Shown here piece by piece: positions 26,801-36,100 of a stretch of 58,433 nt of DNA. The DNA lies in the NCBI GenBank assembly GCA_049115695.1, contig JAGDZR010000008.1, positions 1 to 58,433 on the forward strand, read 5' to 3'. The position numbers were made by a program, and so were the translations under genes. Position 1 is the stretch's first letter; the number at the start of each line of letters is the position of its first letter. The notes beneath the pieces are model-generated. The model had not been told where the DNA came from, made no database searches, and saw nothing but the letters and a program-made list of their open reading frames with translations. Origin of the DNA: JAGDZR01 sp049115695 (GTDB lineage: Bacteria > Bacteroidota > Bacteroidia > Cytophagales > Cyclobacteriaceae).

Positions 26801-27816
26801 ACATAGCCATTAGTAACCAACAAGTCCTGATCCCCATCCAGGTCCATATCTGCAAATTTTGTCTGCCATGACCATCCAGTAGAATCTATGCTGTGATAGG
26901 CTGCCTGCTCATCAAATGTTTCTCCATTATTAACCCATAATTTGCTGTTGTCTATATCAGACACGTAAATATCCAACAAGCCATCATTGTTTGCATCCGC
27001 ATAGGTAGCACCCATATGATTCCCTTCTGCAGTAAAGCCAAAGGCTGATGATTGATCTGCAAAATTGCCGGTCCCATCATTGACCAATAATGTATTGTGG
27101 GTAAAGTCATTGATAAATAACAGGTCGACGAAACGATCATTGTTAACATCTACAGGTAGGCACATCCAGCTATTCAATTCTTCAGCAGCTGGAAGGAGTT
27201 TTTCAGATTTTTCAGTGAAGGAGCCATCGCCATTGTTGATGAATAATTGATTATTGCATTCGGCCCATGATGAAATGATCAAGTCTAAATACTGATCATT
27301 ATTAATGTCTATCCAAGCGGCACTTGTAGCATAACATCCTGTGGATGCCAAGTTTACTTGCTTTGTAATATTGGTGAATGTGCCATCACCATTGTTTTCA
27401 AATAACTGGTTATGATAATAGTTATTTAAGAATAAGTCAGGATCTCCATCATTGTCAAAATCACCCCATGAAGCACCATGACGATGGTTGCCTCGGAAAA
27501 GGAAGGGCAGTGTAGGAATTACTAAATCATCTGTATATGAGCCTATCAAGCCACTTGCTTCGGTCACGTCCTTAAATGATCCATCATTATTATTTTGAAA
27601 AAGTCGGCTCCATGTTTCGGGATTATTCGGATCATATGGTCGATTGGCTACCACATAAACATCCAAATGACCATCCCCGTTGAAGTCCGCTACGGAAACG
27701 CCATTATTGCTGTTCAAATTATCCAATCCTCTCACCTTTTTTTCAAAGAAGACCTGAGCTGTCACCGATGTGATGGCGCAGCATAACACAAATGATATGT
27801 AGAGGAATTTGGACAA
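23821..27816 (-). CDS. FG-GAP/ASPIC propeller fused to vanadium-dependent haloperoxidase, T9SS-exported
   Basis: 1,331 residues. A signal peptide (KFLYISFVLCCAITSVTAQ) is followed by FG-GAP/VCBS propeller repeats with DxNxDGxxD calcium loops (about 25-420), an ASPIC/UnbV-type domain (about 430-510), a GCTDPNSCSYNP Cys-rich link with an Ig-like segment (about 515-640), then a vanadium haloperoxidase of the PAP2 superfamily (about 650-1245). All three vanadate-site motifs are present: K-x6-RP in KGWYDYIRP (about 1035), SGHS (about 1140) and SRIWGGIHPPAD (about 1205, SRxxxGxHxxxD). The C-terminus is a T9SS tail (IYPNPSRPGD). Haloperoxidases oxidise halides with H2O2. The start must be the TTG at 27816, because an in-frame TAA precedes it and no ATG lies between. 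It overlaps GH86 by ATGA. The natural role is unknown; consuming H2O2 from stressed red algae is one possibility. Confidence 0.88.
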   Translation of the reverse strand: MSKFLYISFVLCCAITSVTAQVFFEKKVRGLDNLNSNNGVSVADFNGDGHLDVYVVANRPYDPNNPETWSRLFQNNNDGSFKDVTEASGLIGSYTDDLVIPTLPFLFRGNHRHGASWGDFDNDGDPDLFLNNYYHNQLFENNGDGTFTNITKQVNLASTGCYATSAAWIDINNDQYLDLIISSWAECNNQLFINNGDGSFTEKSEKLLPAAEELNSWMCLPVDVNNDRFVDLLFINDFTHNTLLVNDGTGNFADQSSAFGFTAEGNHMGATYADANNDGLLDIYVSDIDNSKLWVNNGETFDEQAAYHSIDSTGWSWQTKFADMDLDGDQDLLVTNGYVGYHQDHFFENQLETGSFSFVDNTVAEGFDRYTNSYAFELFDYDHDGDLDVFNTSWRDDPTFYENNTISNQSSTNVNWVKVELNGTTSNRSAIGTHIILVDNHDLKQVAFYTGVGFMSQSLQPVHFGTGLASEIKELILHWPSGEVDSLFDLPVNKTISVVEGNGYELKSLQSNKISGCTDPNSCSYNPLATSDDGSCTYLVPSEISGPEQSGMYAVATYTYPNQSDHTYEWHVEDGSILSGQGTNEITVQWGISADGKVSVQEKGDCFGEIVIKEVTFEGGLRNQDYSIARLWNEVLLEAIRKDYARPTVHARNLFHTSAVIYDLWALYNQSGKTFLTEENYAELLEVLEEKSDEEKKTGLEQAISHAMFKVMKSRFDDSPGHVSTKWLMLQLMTQLGLDPGVTSTDYSLGDNAAIGNYVAELMINYGYTDGAREVQGYSNNYYETTNTPLAPSYSGNPLCEDPNRWQPLQLVEFIDQSGNLINASTPEFLSPEWGNVRPFALSEENMTRFSRDGDSYQVYHDPGLPPMIDTISASDTDEFYKWGFSLVSIWGAHLDPTDGVMWDISPASIGNIDLSQMPENWSNYNGFYNHLEGGDIGQGHDINPITNEPYATQMVPRGDYARVLAEFWADGPDSETPPGHWFTLLNYVSDHPEFERKFAGKEVVDNLEWDVKSYFTLGGAMHDAAISAWGIKGWYDYIRPISAIRYMADRGQSTDPSDLNYNQAGIPLVDGYIALVKEGDVLAGSDGRNIGKIKVKSWRGHDYIQNAETDEAGVGWILAENWWPYQRPSFVTPPFAGYVSGHSTFSRAAAEVMTLITGSAYFPGGMGEFVAIKDEFLVFEKGPSTNVVLQWATYRDASDQCSLSRIWGGIHPPADDIPGRLIGEKVGIDAFNMATKYFDGRLLSTREESTMPGSIYPNPSRPGDLITLTTSSPKTGDPVLIDLQGKRHNILLKDHDENGKKMVLQSNSELSPGIYILKYGQMSYKLIIGE

Positions 27817-27828
27817 CTGTATTTTAAT

Positions 27829-27884
27829 AAATTTTTATAAAAACTGTTGCCTCTCCCCGGTGGATACTGAGGAGAAAGCAACAG
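27829..27884 (-). terminator. rho-independent terminator or attenuator between SusCD operon and haloperoxidase
   Basis: On the minus strand a CTGTTGC (27884-27878) ... GCAACAG (27850-27844) stem with an extended inner TCTCC/GGAGA-type pairing is followed at once by TTTTTATAAAAATTT. It starts 36 bp after the stop of the lipoprotein gene at 27921 and ends about 28 bp before the TTG start of the haloperoxidase gene. It could end the SusC-SusD-lipoprotein transcript or let a fraction read through. Confidence 0.75.
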
Positions 27885-27920
27885 CCTTATTTTCAGCAAT
27901 AAAGCCTAATTATGAAGAAA

Positions 27921-29531
27921 TTATCTGTTTTCTAGTTCAACGATGTATAGGTCATCAACCCAAGTTTCACCGATTCCAAATTGACGCAAGAATGGATATG
28001 TTACACCAGTAACGTCAGCCGTGAAAGTTGTAGTCAATTGTACCCAACCTTGTCCTTCGTAATCTTTGAGATCCCATCCTCCGGCATTTCCCCAGCCGTT
28101 CACATTCACCATAAAGATGTCGAATGATGCATCTACTGTACAAGCCTCCTCTGTTTGAGCTTCGCATCTATCTTTAGGCTGGAACCAAACCCCAGCGGAC
28201 TGCACATTTACCCAAACACTGATGAAGTAAGTTTTACCCTCTTCAACGCCGAATTTTTGCGAATCACCAGTGTATCCTACTCCTAAATCAGATACATCAG
28301 TAGCTAATGCTGCAGTGAATTTACCAGCAGCAACACCACTATGAGGCTCTACATTAGTAGCCCCTAAATCAGTGACAGTAGCTGCGCCCCATGCTGCAGC
28401 AACGCTGTACTCGTTTTCACCATTGGCAATGATTACTGAACCATAAGAATCGCCGTAAAGCGTAAGACCAGAGAATCCAGCAGGGTTTAGTACTCCATCA
28501 GTTACTAAAGTATTTTCAAAATCACCATATCCAGCAGTGAATTCCTTGTAGTTAGCTATTAACTCATCATTAACAACATCGGCCAATGCACCATCAGTAG
28601 CATCTGCAACATTTCCGCTATAAGTCAAGAATACTGAATCAGAACCTAAAAGTTCCGAATCAAGATTCACAATAACTACTGAATCTGCTTCATCAGCGAC
28701 AGACGCACCCGTCACACCAATGGTAGCTTCTACACCCATGTTCACCACTCTTACTGAATAAGTTGCATCGCTCAATGTAGCAGCATCGATTGGCTTATTG
28801 TAAGTAAGTACTACAGCAGATCCATTATCGCCTTCCATAGTAGCAATATCATGTGTAAGTGCTTCAACCACAGTTATTAATCCACCAAACTCAACAGCAC
28901 TTTCATCTTCAACACCCGTGTTGCTCCTGCTAGTTGATACAGATACACCATAAGAACCTACTGATTCGTAAAGTACATCAACAATACCTCCAACAGGTAC
29001 ATTACTCGCTTCAGCTGGCATACCTCCTTCAAAAGTCCATGTAGAACCATCAGGCTCTCCTACACTATTGTTGATGAATCTAACAACCTGACCAGTTGAT
29101 ACCACATTACCAGCATCAGCAGCTATATTTAATGCCGCTCCGTCGGTTCCATCATTTCTAACACCATTTGCAGCAACTGTAGTTGCCAATACATCAAACG
29201 CCTTAACCGATATGGTCAAATCATTCGTAGCGTTTACAAAATCCTTAGGATCAAAGCTTCTTGTGCTGGTAACCACATAATCTCCAGCAGCTGTGAAAGT
29301 AATTGACACAGTCGAGGCACTCGCATCTCCATTGATAGTAGCTCCATCAGCAGGAGATACTGACCAAGTGCGAGACTCAGCATCAGTGTCTTCATCGACA
29401 AAAGATATTTCAGTTCCGACTACTGCATTAGCATCGGAAGTTTCGCCCGGATTTTCTACCGGATCGGCACACGAGACCACAAATATGATTGCAGCCATCG
29501 AAAAATAAGTAAACAGATTTCTCATATTCAT
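27921..29531 (-). CDS. PKD-type surface lipoprotein of the SusCD locus, probable glycan binding
   Basis: Lipoprotein of 536 residues: the signal peptide ends in a lipobox (IIFVVSC, Cys at about 21), followed by DPVENPGE. A PKD-like beta domain (about 35-110, with FTAAGDYVVTSTRSFDP) and a second (about 130-220) precede a Big_5-like segment. The C-terminal 180 residues form a jelly-roll-like domain (GKTYFISVWVNVQ, ... GWVQLTTTFTADV, WVDDLYIVE), as in carbohydrate-binding modules. By position (fourth gene after SusC/SusD) and architecture it is a SusE/SusF-like surface glycan-binding protein. No catalytic residues recognised. A paralogue with the same plan is encoded just upstream (29624). Confidence 0.8.
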   Translation of the reverse strand: MNMRNLFTYFSMAAIIFVVSCADPVENPGETSDANAVVGTEISFVDEDTDAESRTWSVSPADGATINGDASASTVSITFTAAGDYVVTSTRSFDPKDFVNATNDLTISVKAFDVLATTVAANGVRNDGTDGAALNIAADAGNVVSTGQVVRFINNSVGEPDGSTWTFEGGMPAEASNVPVGGIVDVLYESVGSYGVSVSTSRSNTGVEDESAVEFGGLITVVEALTHDIATMEGDNGSAVVLTYNKPIDAATLSDATYSVRVVNMGVEATIGVTGASVADEADSVVIVNLDSELLGSDSVFLTYSGNVADATDGALADVVNDELIANYKEFTAGYGDFENTLVTDGVLNPAGFSGLTLYGDSYGSVIIANGENEYSVAAAWGAATVTDLGATNVEPHSGVAAGKFTAALATDVSDLGVGYTGDSQKFGVEEGKTYFISVWVNVQSAGVWFQPKDRCEAQTEEACTVDASFDIFMVNVNGWGNAGGWDLKDYEGQGWVQLTTTFTADVTGVTYPFLRQFGIGETWVDDLYIVELENR

Positions 29532-29623
29532 ATTAACATTAGTTTAAGTAATTGTTCCAAATTGAGCCGTTTAAGGCTATTTTATTCTTTTTTACACTAG
29601 ACGATAACTTGACAATCAATGAT

Positions 29624-31279
29624 TTAAAAGCCAGGTCTGGTCTCATACCTGGTGATCACCAAATCATCAAGGAAAATGGTGATATTTCCGATAGACCGGA
29701 AGTACGGTCTCAGTGTAGCCGAACTCGATGCACCGTTTACACCTCCCCATAATCCTTCTACTTTGACCCATTGATTTTTTGGGTGAGTTGCTACCCCCTC
29801 CCGATATTCCAGAACTTGAAGTTTGTCTCCCATCAACCACAGATAGAAGCTGGATGCCTCCCATGTATCTGGCCCGATTGGCTGAGTCCATTCCACAAAA
29901 GCATAGTAGGAGATATAGAACTTATCTCCCTCTTCTACTGCAACTGCATTGTATGCTTGTGCAGCATTTGGATCCTCCAAGTCCACATTTGATATTACTT
30001 CACTCCATTGTGCATTATCATCTGCATCCCTTTTGGTGCTGAGTTTCAGACTATAACCACCAGAATATGGTTTCTCTGTGGAGAATTCAAACGTGCCATA
30101 TCCAGCATCATTTCGATACTTTATCGTGCCATCATCATTAAATTCCTGGTGCTGCTTCCAACCTTCGCCTTCATTTTCAAAACCTCCATATTGTGCAGCA
30201 ATATTCACCAACTGAAAGTCTAATAACTTATTCGAAAATTCTGAGGTCTGAATGCCATCAGTAGAGTTGACCGATCCTGCCCCATCATAACTTACAAATA
30301 CTGTATCTGAGTTGTACAGCTTATCTCCCAACTGAATCAACAATATATTGTCATCATCACCTGGCGCTACTGTGACTGCTTCAACGGGTAAAAACTCGTC
30401 AAAATCCCGTGGTATACCTAAAGCACTTCTCACTATGTTAATCGCCCTGACTGAGAAATTAGATTCAGCACCTGAGGGTTCAGCAATACTTCGACTGTAC
30501 ACCAACCCAACTGCATTGTCCGCGTAACGAATTACACTTTCTAAAACAACCGGTTTTGTAGATGGAATTACCTCAATAAAGTCCTTAAGAACAATAAAAT
30601 CCTCACCAGCAGGCTTGGTTCTGTATGGCTTGAAAGTTAGGTCATAACTCCCAAGTCTTTTGTACTTTATATCCACGGCCTCATTTGCAACTACAGATTT
30701 AGTGGAGGCAGGACTTGCACCCTCAGAGGTATATTCAAAAATAGTTGGCACACCACCTGAGTTTTGCTTAATACGGATGCTTTCGCCAGCCATCAATTGA
30801 TTAGCTGCTCCACTTTGTAAAACAAGCTCGGTACTATCGGATCCATCGGATGCGACATAAAACACCTGCATTCTAGCACTTACAGAATCCACGACAGTGA
30901 CAGTCAGTGTACTATCGTTATCTTTTGTAGATGTGAATTGCTCCGTCCTCCAGTCCCATGGGTTGTCGGCATAAGTCTGTTCGATTTTTACCTCGTAAGA
31001 CCCGGTCTTTTTAAAAGTCACCGGAACCAACTGATCCTGAGAATTGGATACGTCTGTAATCTCGCCTCCTGGAAAAGTCCATTCCCTCGAAACTACTCCT
31101 ACGGACAGGTCGGCAAAAGTTTCTTGACCATTGATTTGTACAATAGGTGTACCCGTTCCATATCCAGTTGTGATGTGAATATTGTTGGGTGTGTCGGAAG
31201 GTGCTTCAAATTTATCTTCACATCCCAAGGTCACTGCGATGATTCCAACAACTAATGATATCTTATATAAATGCTTCAT
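29624..31279 (-). CDS. PKD-type surface lipoprotein of the SusCD locus (SusE-position)
   Basis: Lipoprotein of 551 residues with a signal peptide and lipobox VTLGC (Cys20). Plan like its neighbour at 27921: a PKD-like domain with SREWTFPGGEITDVS and GSYEVKIEQTY (about 35-130), a second PKD-like unit (about 135-240), an Ig-like segment with Asp-rich turns (about 245-360), and a C-terminal beta-sandwich (about 370-550) with aromatic residues (WKQHQEF, WTQPIGPDTWEASSFYLW) that could stack on sugars. It lies 18 bp after SusD. Predicted role: capture of galactan oligosaccharides at the outer face of the SusC/SusD complex; this is inference. Confidence 0.8.
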   Translation of the reverse strand: MKHLYKISLVVGIIAVTLGCEDKFEAPSDTPNNIHITTGYGTGTPIVQINGQETFADLSVGVVSREWTFPGGEITDVSNSQDQLVPVTFKKTGSYEVKIEQTYADNPWDWRTEQFTSTKDNDSTLTVTVVDSVSARMQVFYVASDGSDSTELVLQSGAANQLMAGESIRIKQNSGGVPTIFEYTSEGASPASTKSVVANEAVDIKYKRLGSYDLTFKPYRTKPAGEDFIVLKDFIEVIPSTKPVVLESVIRYADNAVGLVYSRSIAEPSGAESNFSVRAINIVRSALGIPRDFDEFLPVEAVTVAPGDDDNILLIQLGDKLYNSDTVFVSYDGAGSVNSTDGIQTSEFSNKLLDFQLVNIAAQYGGFENEGEGWKQHQEFNDDGTIKYRNDAGYGTFEFSTEKPYSGGYSLKLSTKRDADDNAQWSEVISNVDLEDPNAAQAYNAVAVEEGDKFYISYYAFVEWTQPIGPDTWEASSFYLWLMGDKLQVLEYREGVATHPKNQWVKVEGLWGGVNGASSSATLRPYFRSIGNITIFLDDLVITRYETRPGF

Positions 31280-31297
31280 TGTTCTCTTTCCTTAGTG

Positions 31298-33106
31298 TTA
31301 GTCTATGCTACTATTTGAGTTGGTTTCATTCACCGGGATCGGGAAGTAATCATGTGTCTCTGGTGCGTATACTTCCAGTTGTACATCCGCACTCTGGTAT
31401 CTGGCAATTGCTCTTCCGAGGAAAAATGGCTCAGGCTCTACGCAAATCTCTCCGCAGAACTCAAGCACATTGTTTGCTAAAGGCTCCATCAACCCAGTCT
31501 CAGGATTTAGTACATCCTCGGTGTATTTATGCTCATTTTGATTTTGGAAGGCTTCTCTCACAATTCCCCATCTTACCAAATCGTTCCACCTGATTGCTAC
31601 ACCTTCAAACGAAAGCTCGAGCACTCTCTCTACGTATTTCAGGTGGTTCAATAGGTTACTAGCATTGAGTGCCACAAATGGGTGCTTTCCAATAATACCA
31701 CGCTTATGTAACTGTGGTATTTGACCATTAAATCTGCCTCTGTAGTAATCCAATGTTCTCACTCCTGCACGAGCTCTTACCAGATCTATGTATGTGATGG
31801 CTTCATCAATAGCGCCATCTCCTTGCGCATTGAGGATAGCCTCTGCGTACATGAGGTAGACATCTGCCAATCGAATAATTCGCTCATTTATCCCTGAACG
31901 CTGCAATTGACCCTCGTTACTGGCATTGTACCAGCTTGTTCCTTTTTTCCAATAGCAACTTTCTGCACCCCCATTAAACCAGTCTGCTATTTCTCTTAAA
32001 TCTCCAGACTGCTGATAATAGTGTCCCAGTGGTCCATCATCTTGTCGTAAAAAGGCAATTGACCAATATGCTCTCCTTGAATAACGGTTTACATCGTTGA
32101 TGCCATTATCAGGATCTACTTCATCATTTTCATACAATTCGTTAACAATATGAGTTGGCACCACAACTCTCCATCCACCTCTCAACTGAGGTGCAGCATT
32201 CTTAGCTTTGTAGGTTGCCTCCGCACCCTGTGTATTCCCAACATCCTCTTTTGAATGTGCGCTAACCCCTTCGTTGACGATGGCATTGTAACTCACTTCA
32301 AAAATTGACTCTGAGTTGAATTCTCCCCAGGTTGTAAAGTTTTCGCCGATATCTGAAGTCAATGAATAAATGTCTGAATCGATCACTTGCTTGAAGTGGT
32401 CAGCTGCCAGCTCCCATTCTTCATCATACAGATAAACTTTGCCTAGCAAGCTCGTAGCAGCACCCCATGTTGCTCTTCCTGTCTCCGTATCAGTCCATCC
32501 TGTGGGAAGATTAGCCATGGCAAACTCTAAATCCGGGATGACAACTGACTCTATGACTTCTGCTCGAGATGATAATCCTATGTGTAGATCCGCATCATCC
32601 GCTGGTACCTCTGTACGCAAGACGGCTTGCCCGTAGCTATTTACAATCCAGAAGTAGTACAAACCTCTTAGGAATCTGGCTTGTGCCAGTACTTGAGTCT
32701 TTTCAGCTTCAGTAAAATCTGCGTCCGCCTCATAATCCGCCAACTTGTTAATCACCTGGTTGGCACGAAATACACCAACGTACAATTCCTCCCATCTGTC
32801 TCTGACGTATGCCGTGCTGATGTTCCAGTCAAGTTGACTGAATGAATATGCAAACCCATAGAAATCAAATGAACGCCCAACATCCGATCGGATGTTCTCA
32901 AACTGTGAGGTGTTTGCTCCTGTTACATTTGAGTATTGCAATGCACCGTAAACAGTGATCAACCCTTTTTGAAAATCTTCTTCTGATTGCCAAAAACTAT
33001 CGGTAGTGATTGTATTGGGGTTGCTTTCTGAGAGAAACTCATCCTCACAACTTGAAAACAAGCCAAATCCGATTACAATCAATGTTAATATCTTAAATCT
33101 TCTCAT
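31298..33106 (-). CDS. SusD/RagB-family glycan-binding lipoprotein
   Basis: 602 residues. The signal peptide ends in a lipobox (LFSSC, Cys at about 20), followed by the family-typical EDEFLSESNP. Helical TPR-like segments at the start (SFWQSEEDFQKGLITVYGAL; AQARFLRGLYYFWIVN) and the conserved late motifs RLADVYLMYAEAIL and a closing region with YYRGRF... and YFPIPVNET (the usual Y-x-P-I-P ending) are all visible. It forms the lid that binds oligosaccharides above the SusC pore. It lies 11 bp downstream of susC. Substrate inferred to be agar-derived from the enzymes in the locus. Confidence 0.95.
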   Translation of the reverse strand: MRRFKILTLIVIGFGLFSSCEDEFLSESNPNTITTDSFWQSEEDFQKGLITVYGALQYSNVTGANTSQFENIRSDVGRSFDFYGFAYSFSQLDWNISTAYVRDRWEELYVGVFRANQVINKLADYEADADFTEAEKTQVLAQARFLRGLYYFWIVNSYGQAVLRTEVPADDADLHIGLSSRAEVIESVVIPDLEFAMANLPTGWTDTETGRATWGAATSLLGKVYLYDEEWELAADHFKQVIDSDIYSLTSDIGENFTTWGEFNSESIFEVSYNAIVNEGVSAHSKEDVGNTQGAEATYKAKNAAPQLRGGWRVVVPTHIVNELYENDEVDPDNGINDVNRYSRRAYWSIAFLRQDDGPLGHYYQQSGDLREIADWFNGGAESCYWKKGTSWYNASNEGQLQRSGINERIIRLADVYLMYAEAILNAQGDGAIDEAITYIDLVRARAGVRTLDYYRGRFNGQIPQLHKRGIIGKHPFVALNASNLLNHLKYVERVLELSFEGVAIRWNDLVRWGIVREAFQNQNEHKYTEDVLNPETGLMEPLANNVLEFCGEICVEPEPFFLGRAIARYQSADVQLEVYAPETHDYFPIPVNETNSNSSID

Positions 33107-33117
33107 TTTCTTAATGC

Positions 33118-36100
33118 TTAAAAGTCAAACTGAAGGCCACCAATAATTCTTCTGGAAACAGGATAGTTTCCTCTGTCGACACCTCTATTGAAAATATCTC
33201 CGGAATAACCGATCTCCGGATCAAACCCGGAGTAACCTGTAATAGTCAATGGGTTCTGCACACTGACATACAGTCTGAGCTTGTCGATTTGATTATTGAA
33301 AAAGACTTTAGGAATGGTGTAGCCCACCGCAATATTTCTCACCCTCAGATAAGTTCCATTTTCTAGAAATTGGTCACTCCAAGTAGCAAAATTCATGTGA
33401 CTACCATTGCGTCGCATGGACGGTACATCTGATGCTGCATTGGCTGGCTGCCACTGATAATACAAGTCCTTGTGTCTTCCCGTCTGGTAAGCATATGCCT
33501 TCGACCCATTATAGATCTCTGCGCCATGCGCATAGTATAGTTGCACAAACAAGTCGAACCCATTAAAATCAGCTGTACCTGATAAACCTATCTCAAAATC
33601 AGGAGTACCATTACCCATGTAAACACGGTCACTGTCATCAATTGCACCGTCACCATTTGCGTCTACATATTTCAAATCACCCATCTTCCACGTACCAGCT
33701 ACTCTCGAAGCATACTCATCGAGCTCCTCTTGTGTTTTAATTGTCCCCTCGGTCTCTATTAATAAGAAAGAGGCTACCGGCTGATTCAATGCAAGGAATG
33801 TGGTGTTGAAGTTTCGTGGATTAACTGGAATAGGATTACCACCGCCAAGACTGAATTGGCTAAATCCTTCATTCAACTTAGTAACCGTATTGATATTCTT
33901 AGTGAATGTTCCTGTCAAGCTCCAGTTGATGTCTCCAAACTTCTTATATGTAGTCGCAAACTCAATTCCCTTGTTAACCATATTTCCTACGTTTTGGAAA
34001 ATGGTCTGATAACCGGCATTCGGAATCCATGTACCTCCGGAAGGTGGCAACTGCACTTGCAACAGCATGTCCTTTTTGGAGTTGTAGTAAGCATCCAGTG
34101 TCATATTGAGCTGACCTCCCATCATCTCCAGGTCTACACCTATATTTCTTGCCACGTTCGTTTCCCACTTAATGCCTTCATTGGCAAATGCTCTCTGAAT
34201 GGCACCTAATGTGGGTGAGTATCCTGAGTTCTCAGCGCCAAATGGATAGTTTGTTCCTTGTATGATTTCAGCGGTATATCTGTAAGAACCAATGCTTTGG
34301 TTACCCACCTCAGCCCAGCTTGCTCGGAGCTTGAAATTGGAGATGGTACCAATTCCCTGAAAGAATGTCTCATCAGAAATATTCCAGCCCAATGATACTC
34401 CCGGGAAGTAACCATATCTGTTTGCCGGACCAAAATTTGAGGAGCCATCACGTCTGATACTGGCAGAAGCCATGTACTTGCCCATATAGCTGTATTGCGC
34501 TCTGGCCATTAATCCAGTCAGCGTATTTGCCGAATGATATCCATTGATACTGTTCAGCACATTTCCGGCATTGAATACATTTGTTTCGTTGCTAAGAAAG
34601 TCGCTTTTCTGAGCAGCTGTCTGCCTAAACTCAGAGCGCTCTCGTGTATACACCAGGGTACCGGTTATTGTACTTTCTCCGAACTCTCGGGTGTAGTTAA
34701 GGATATTTTCAATTGTCCACTTGGTAGACTTATTCATCGTACGGGTCAATATTGCATCCAACCTGGATGACAAATTTTCCACCTCACCATTTCCTGCCAC
34801 TACGACAAATCTTGGTTGCCATAATTCAGCTTCATAGTTGACAATGTTTCCTCCCCCACGTACCTGATAGGTTAACCCATCGAGTATTTCATATTTCAAA
34901 CCAAGTGCAGCGTTGAGATCAGTAGAATTACTATTATTGTCTGTTGTGAGACTGTTTGCAAATCCACCTATGTTTTGCGGGTTTTCATAAGGCACTTCGA
35001 CTACCCCTTCTCCAACAGGCAATGGCTGATATGGTCGTTGAAAAATGGCATTTTGATAAACTCCCCAAGGTTCAGTTTCTCTGGTAGTACCCCTAACAGA
35101 CAGATTGGCAAACCCGTCGAAGTTCCCTTTGATATAGGTATTATTTAGTCTCGCGGATAATCTCTCGTATCCTGACTTCATGAGAATCCCGTCCTGGCCA
35201 AAATAATTGGTAATGAAAGCCATTTTGGAATCCTTGGTCCCTTTTGTCAAAGTAAGGTTGTGATTGTGGATCAGTGCATTATTGGAAAGAATATGATCTA
35301 CAAAATCAGTATCTCTGTCAAGTGAACCAGGATTCAAAACAATTTTTTCGCTTTGGAGACCTGTAAGTTGTCTCTCTTGTACCTCCTCAGCATAAAACTG
35401 ATCAGGGGTATTCATCAAAGGAATTCCAGAAGTAATGTTCTGAACACCCGCGTATCCGCTATAGCTTACTTTCACTTCCCCTTCCTTACCCGTTTTGGTA
35501 GTTATGAGTATAACTCCATTGGATGCTCGTGTACCATAAATAGCCGCAGCGGCACCATCTTTCAGCACTTCCACAGATTCGATTTCTTCCGGAACAATAT
35601 TTGGATTGCCTGCATAAGGAATGCCATCGACTATGTAGAGTGGCTGAGCCGCCCCACCGCTAAAAGACCCTAATCCTCGGATTTGAATATTGGCAGTGGC
35701 TCCAGGTGCACCAGAACTAGCTTGCACATTTACCCCAGCCATCATTCCTTGTAACGAAGTACCCAGATCACTTGTGGAGGTCTTGAGTATATCATCTGAA
35801 TCTACAGATGCAACTGCTCCTGTAATTTCCTTCTTTCGCTGGACACCATATCCTACTACCACTACCTCCTCCAGGCTTTGGACATCTACATCCAAGAATA
35901 CATCAATAACCGACTGATCGCCGACCGTGATCTCTTGGGTTTCGTATCCCACGAAGCTAAACACCAATATATCCTGTGGGCTTGTAACTTCTACAGAGTA
36001 ATTACCTTCAATATCACTTACGGCTCCATCGGTGGTTCCTTTGATAAATACTGTAACACCTGGAAGTCCGCCTCCAATGGATGCATCCTCTACCGTGCCT

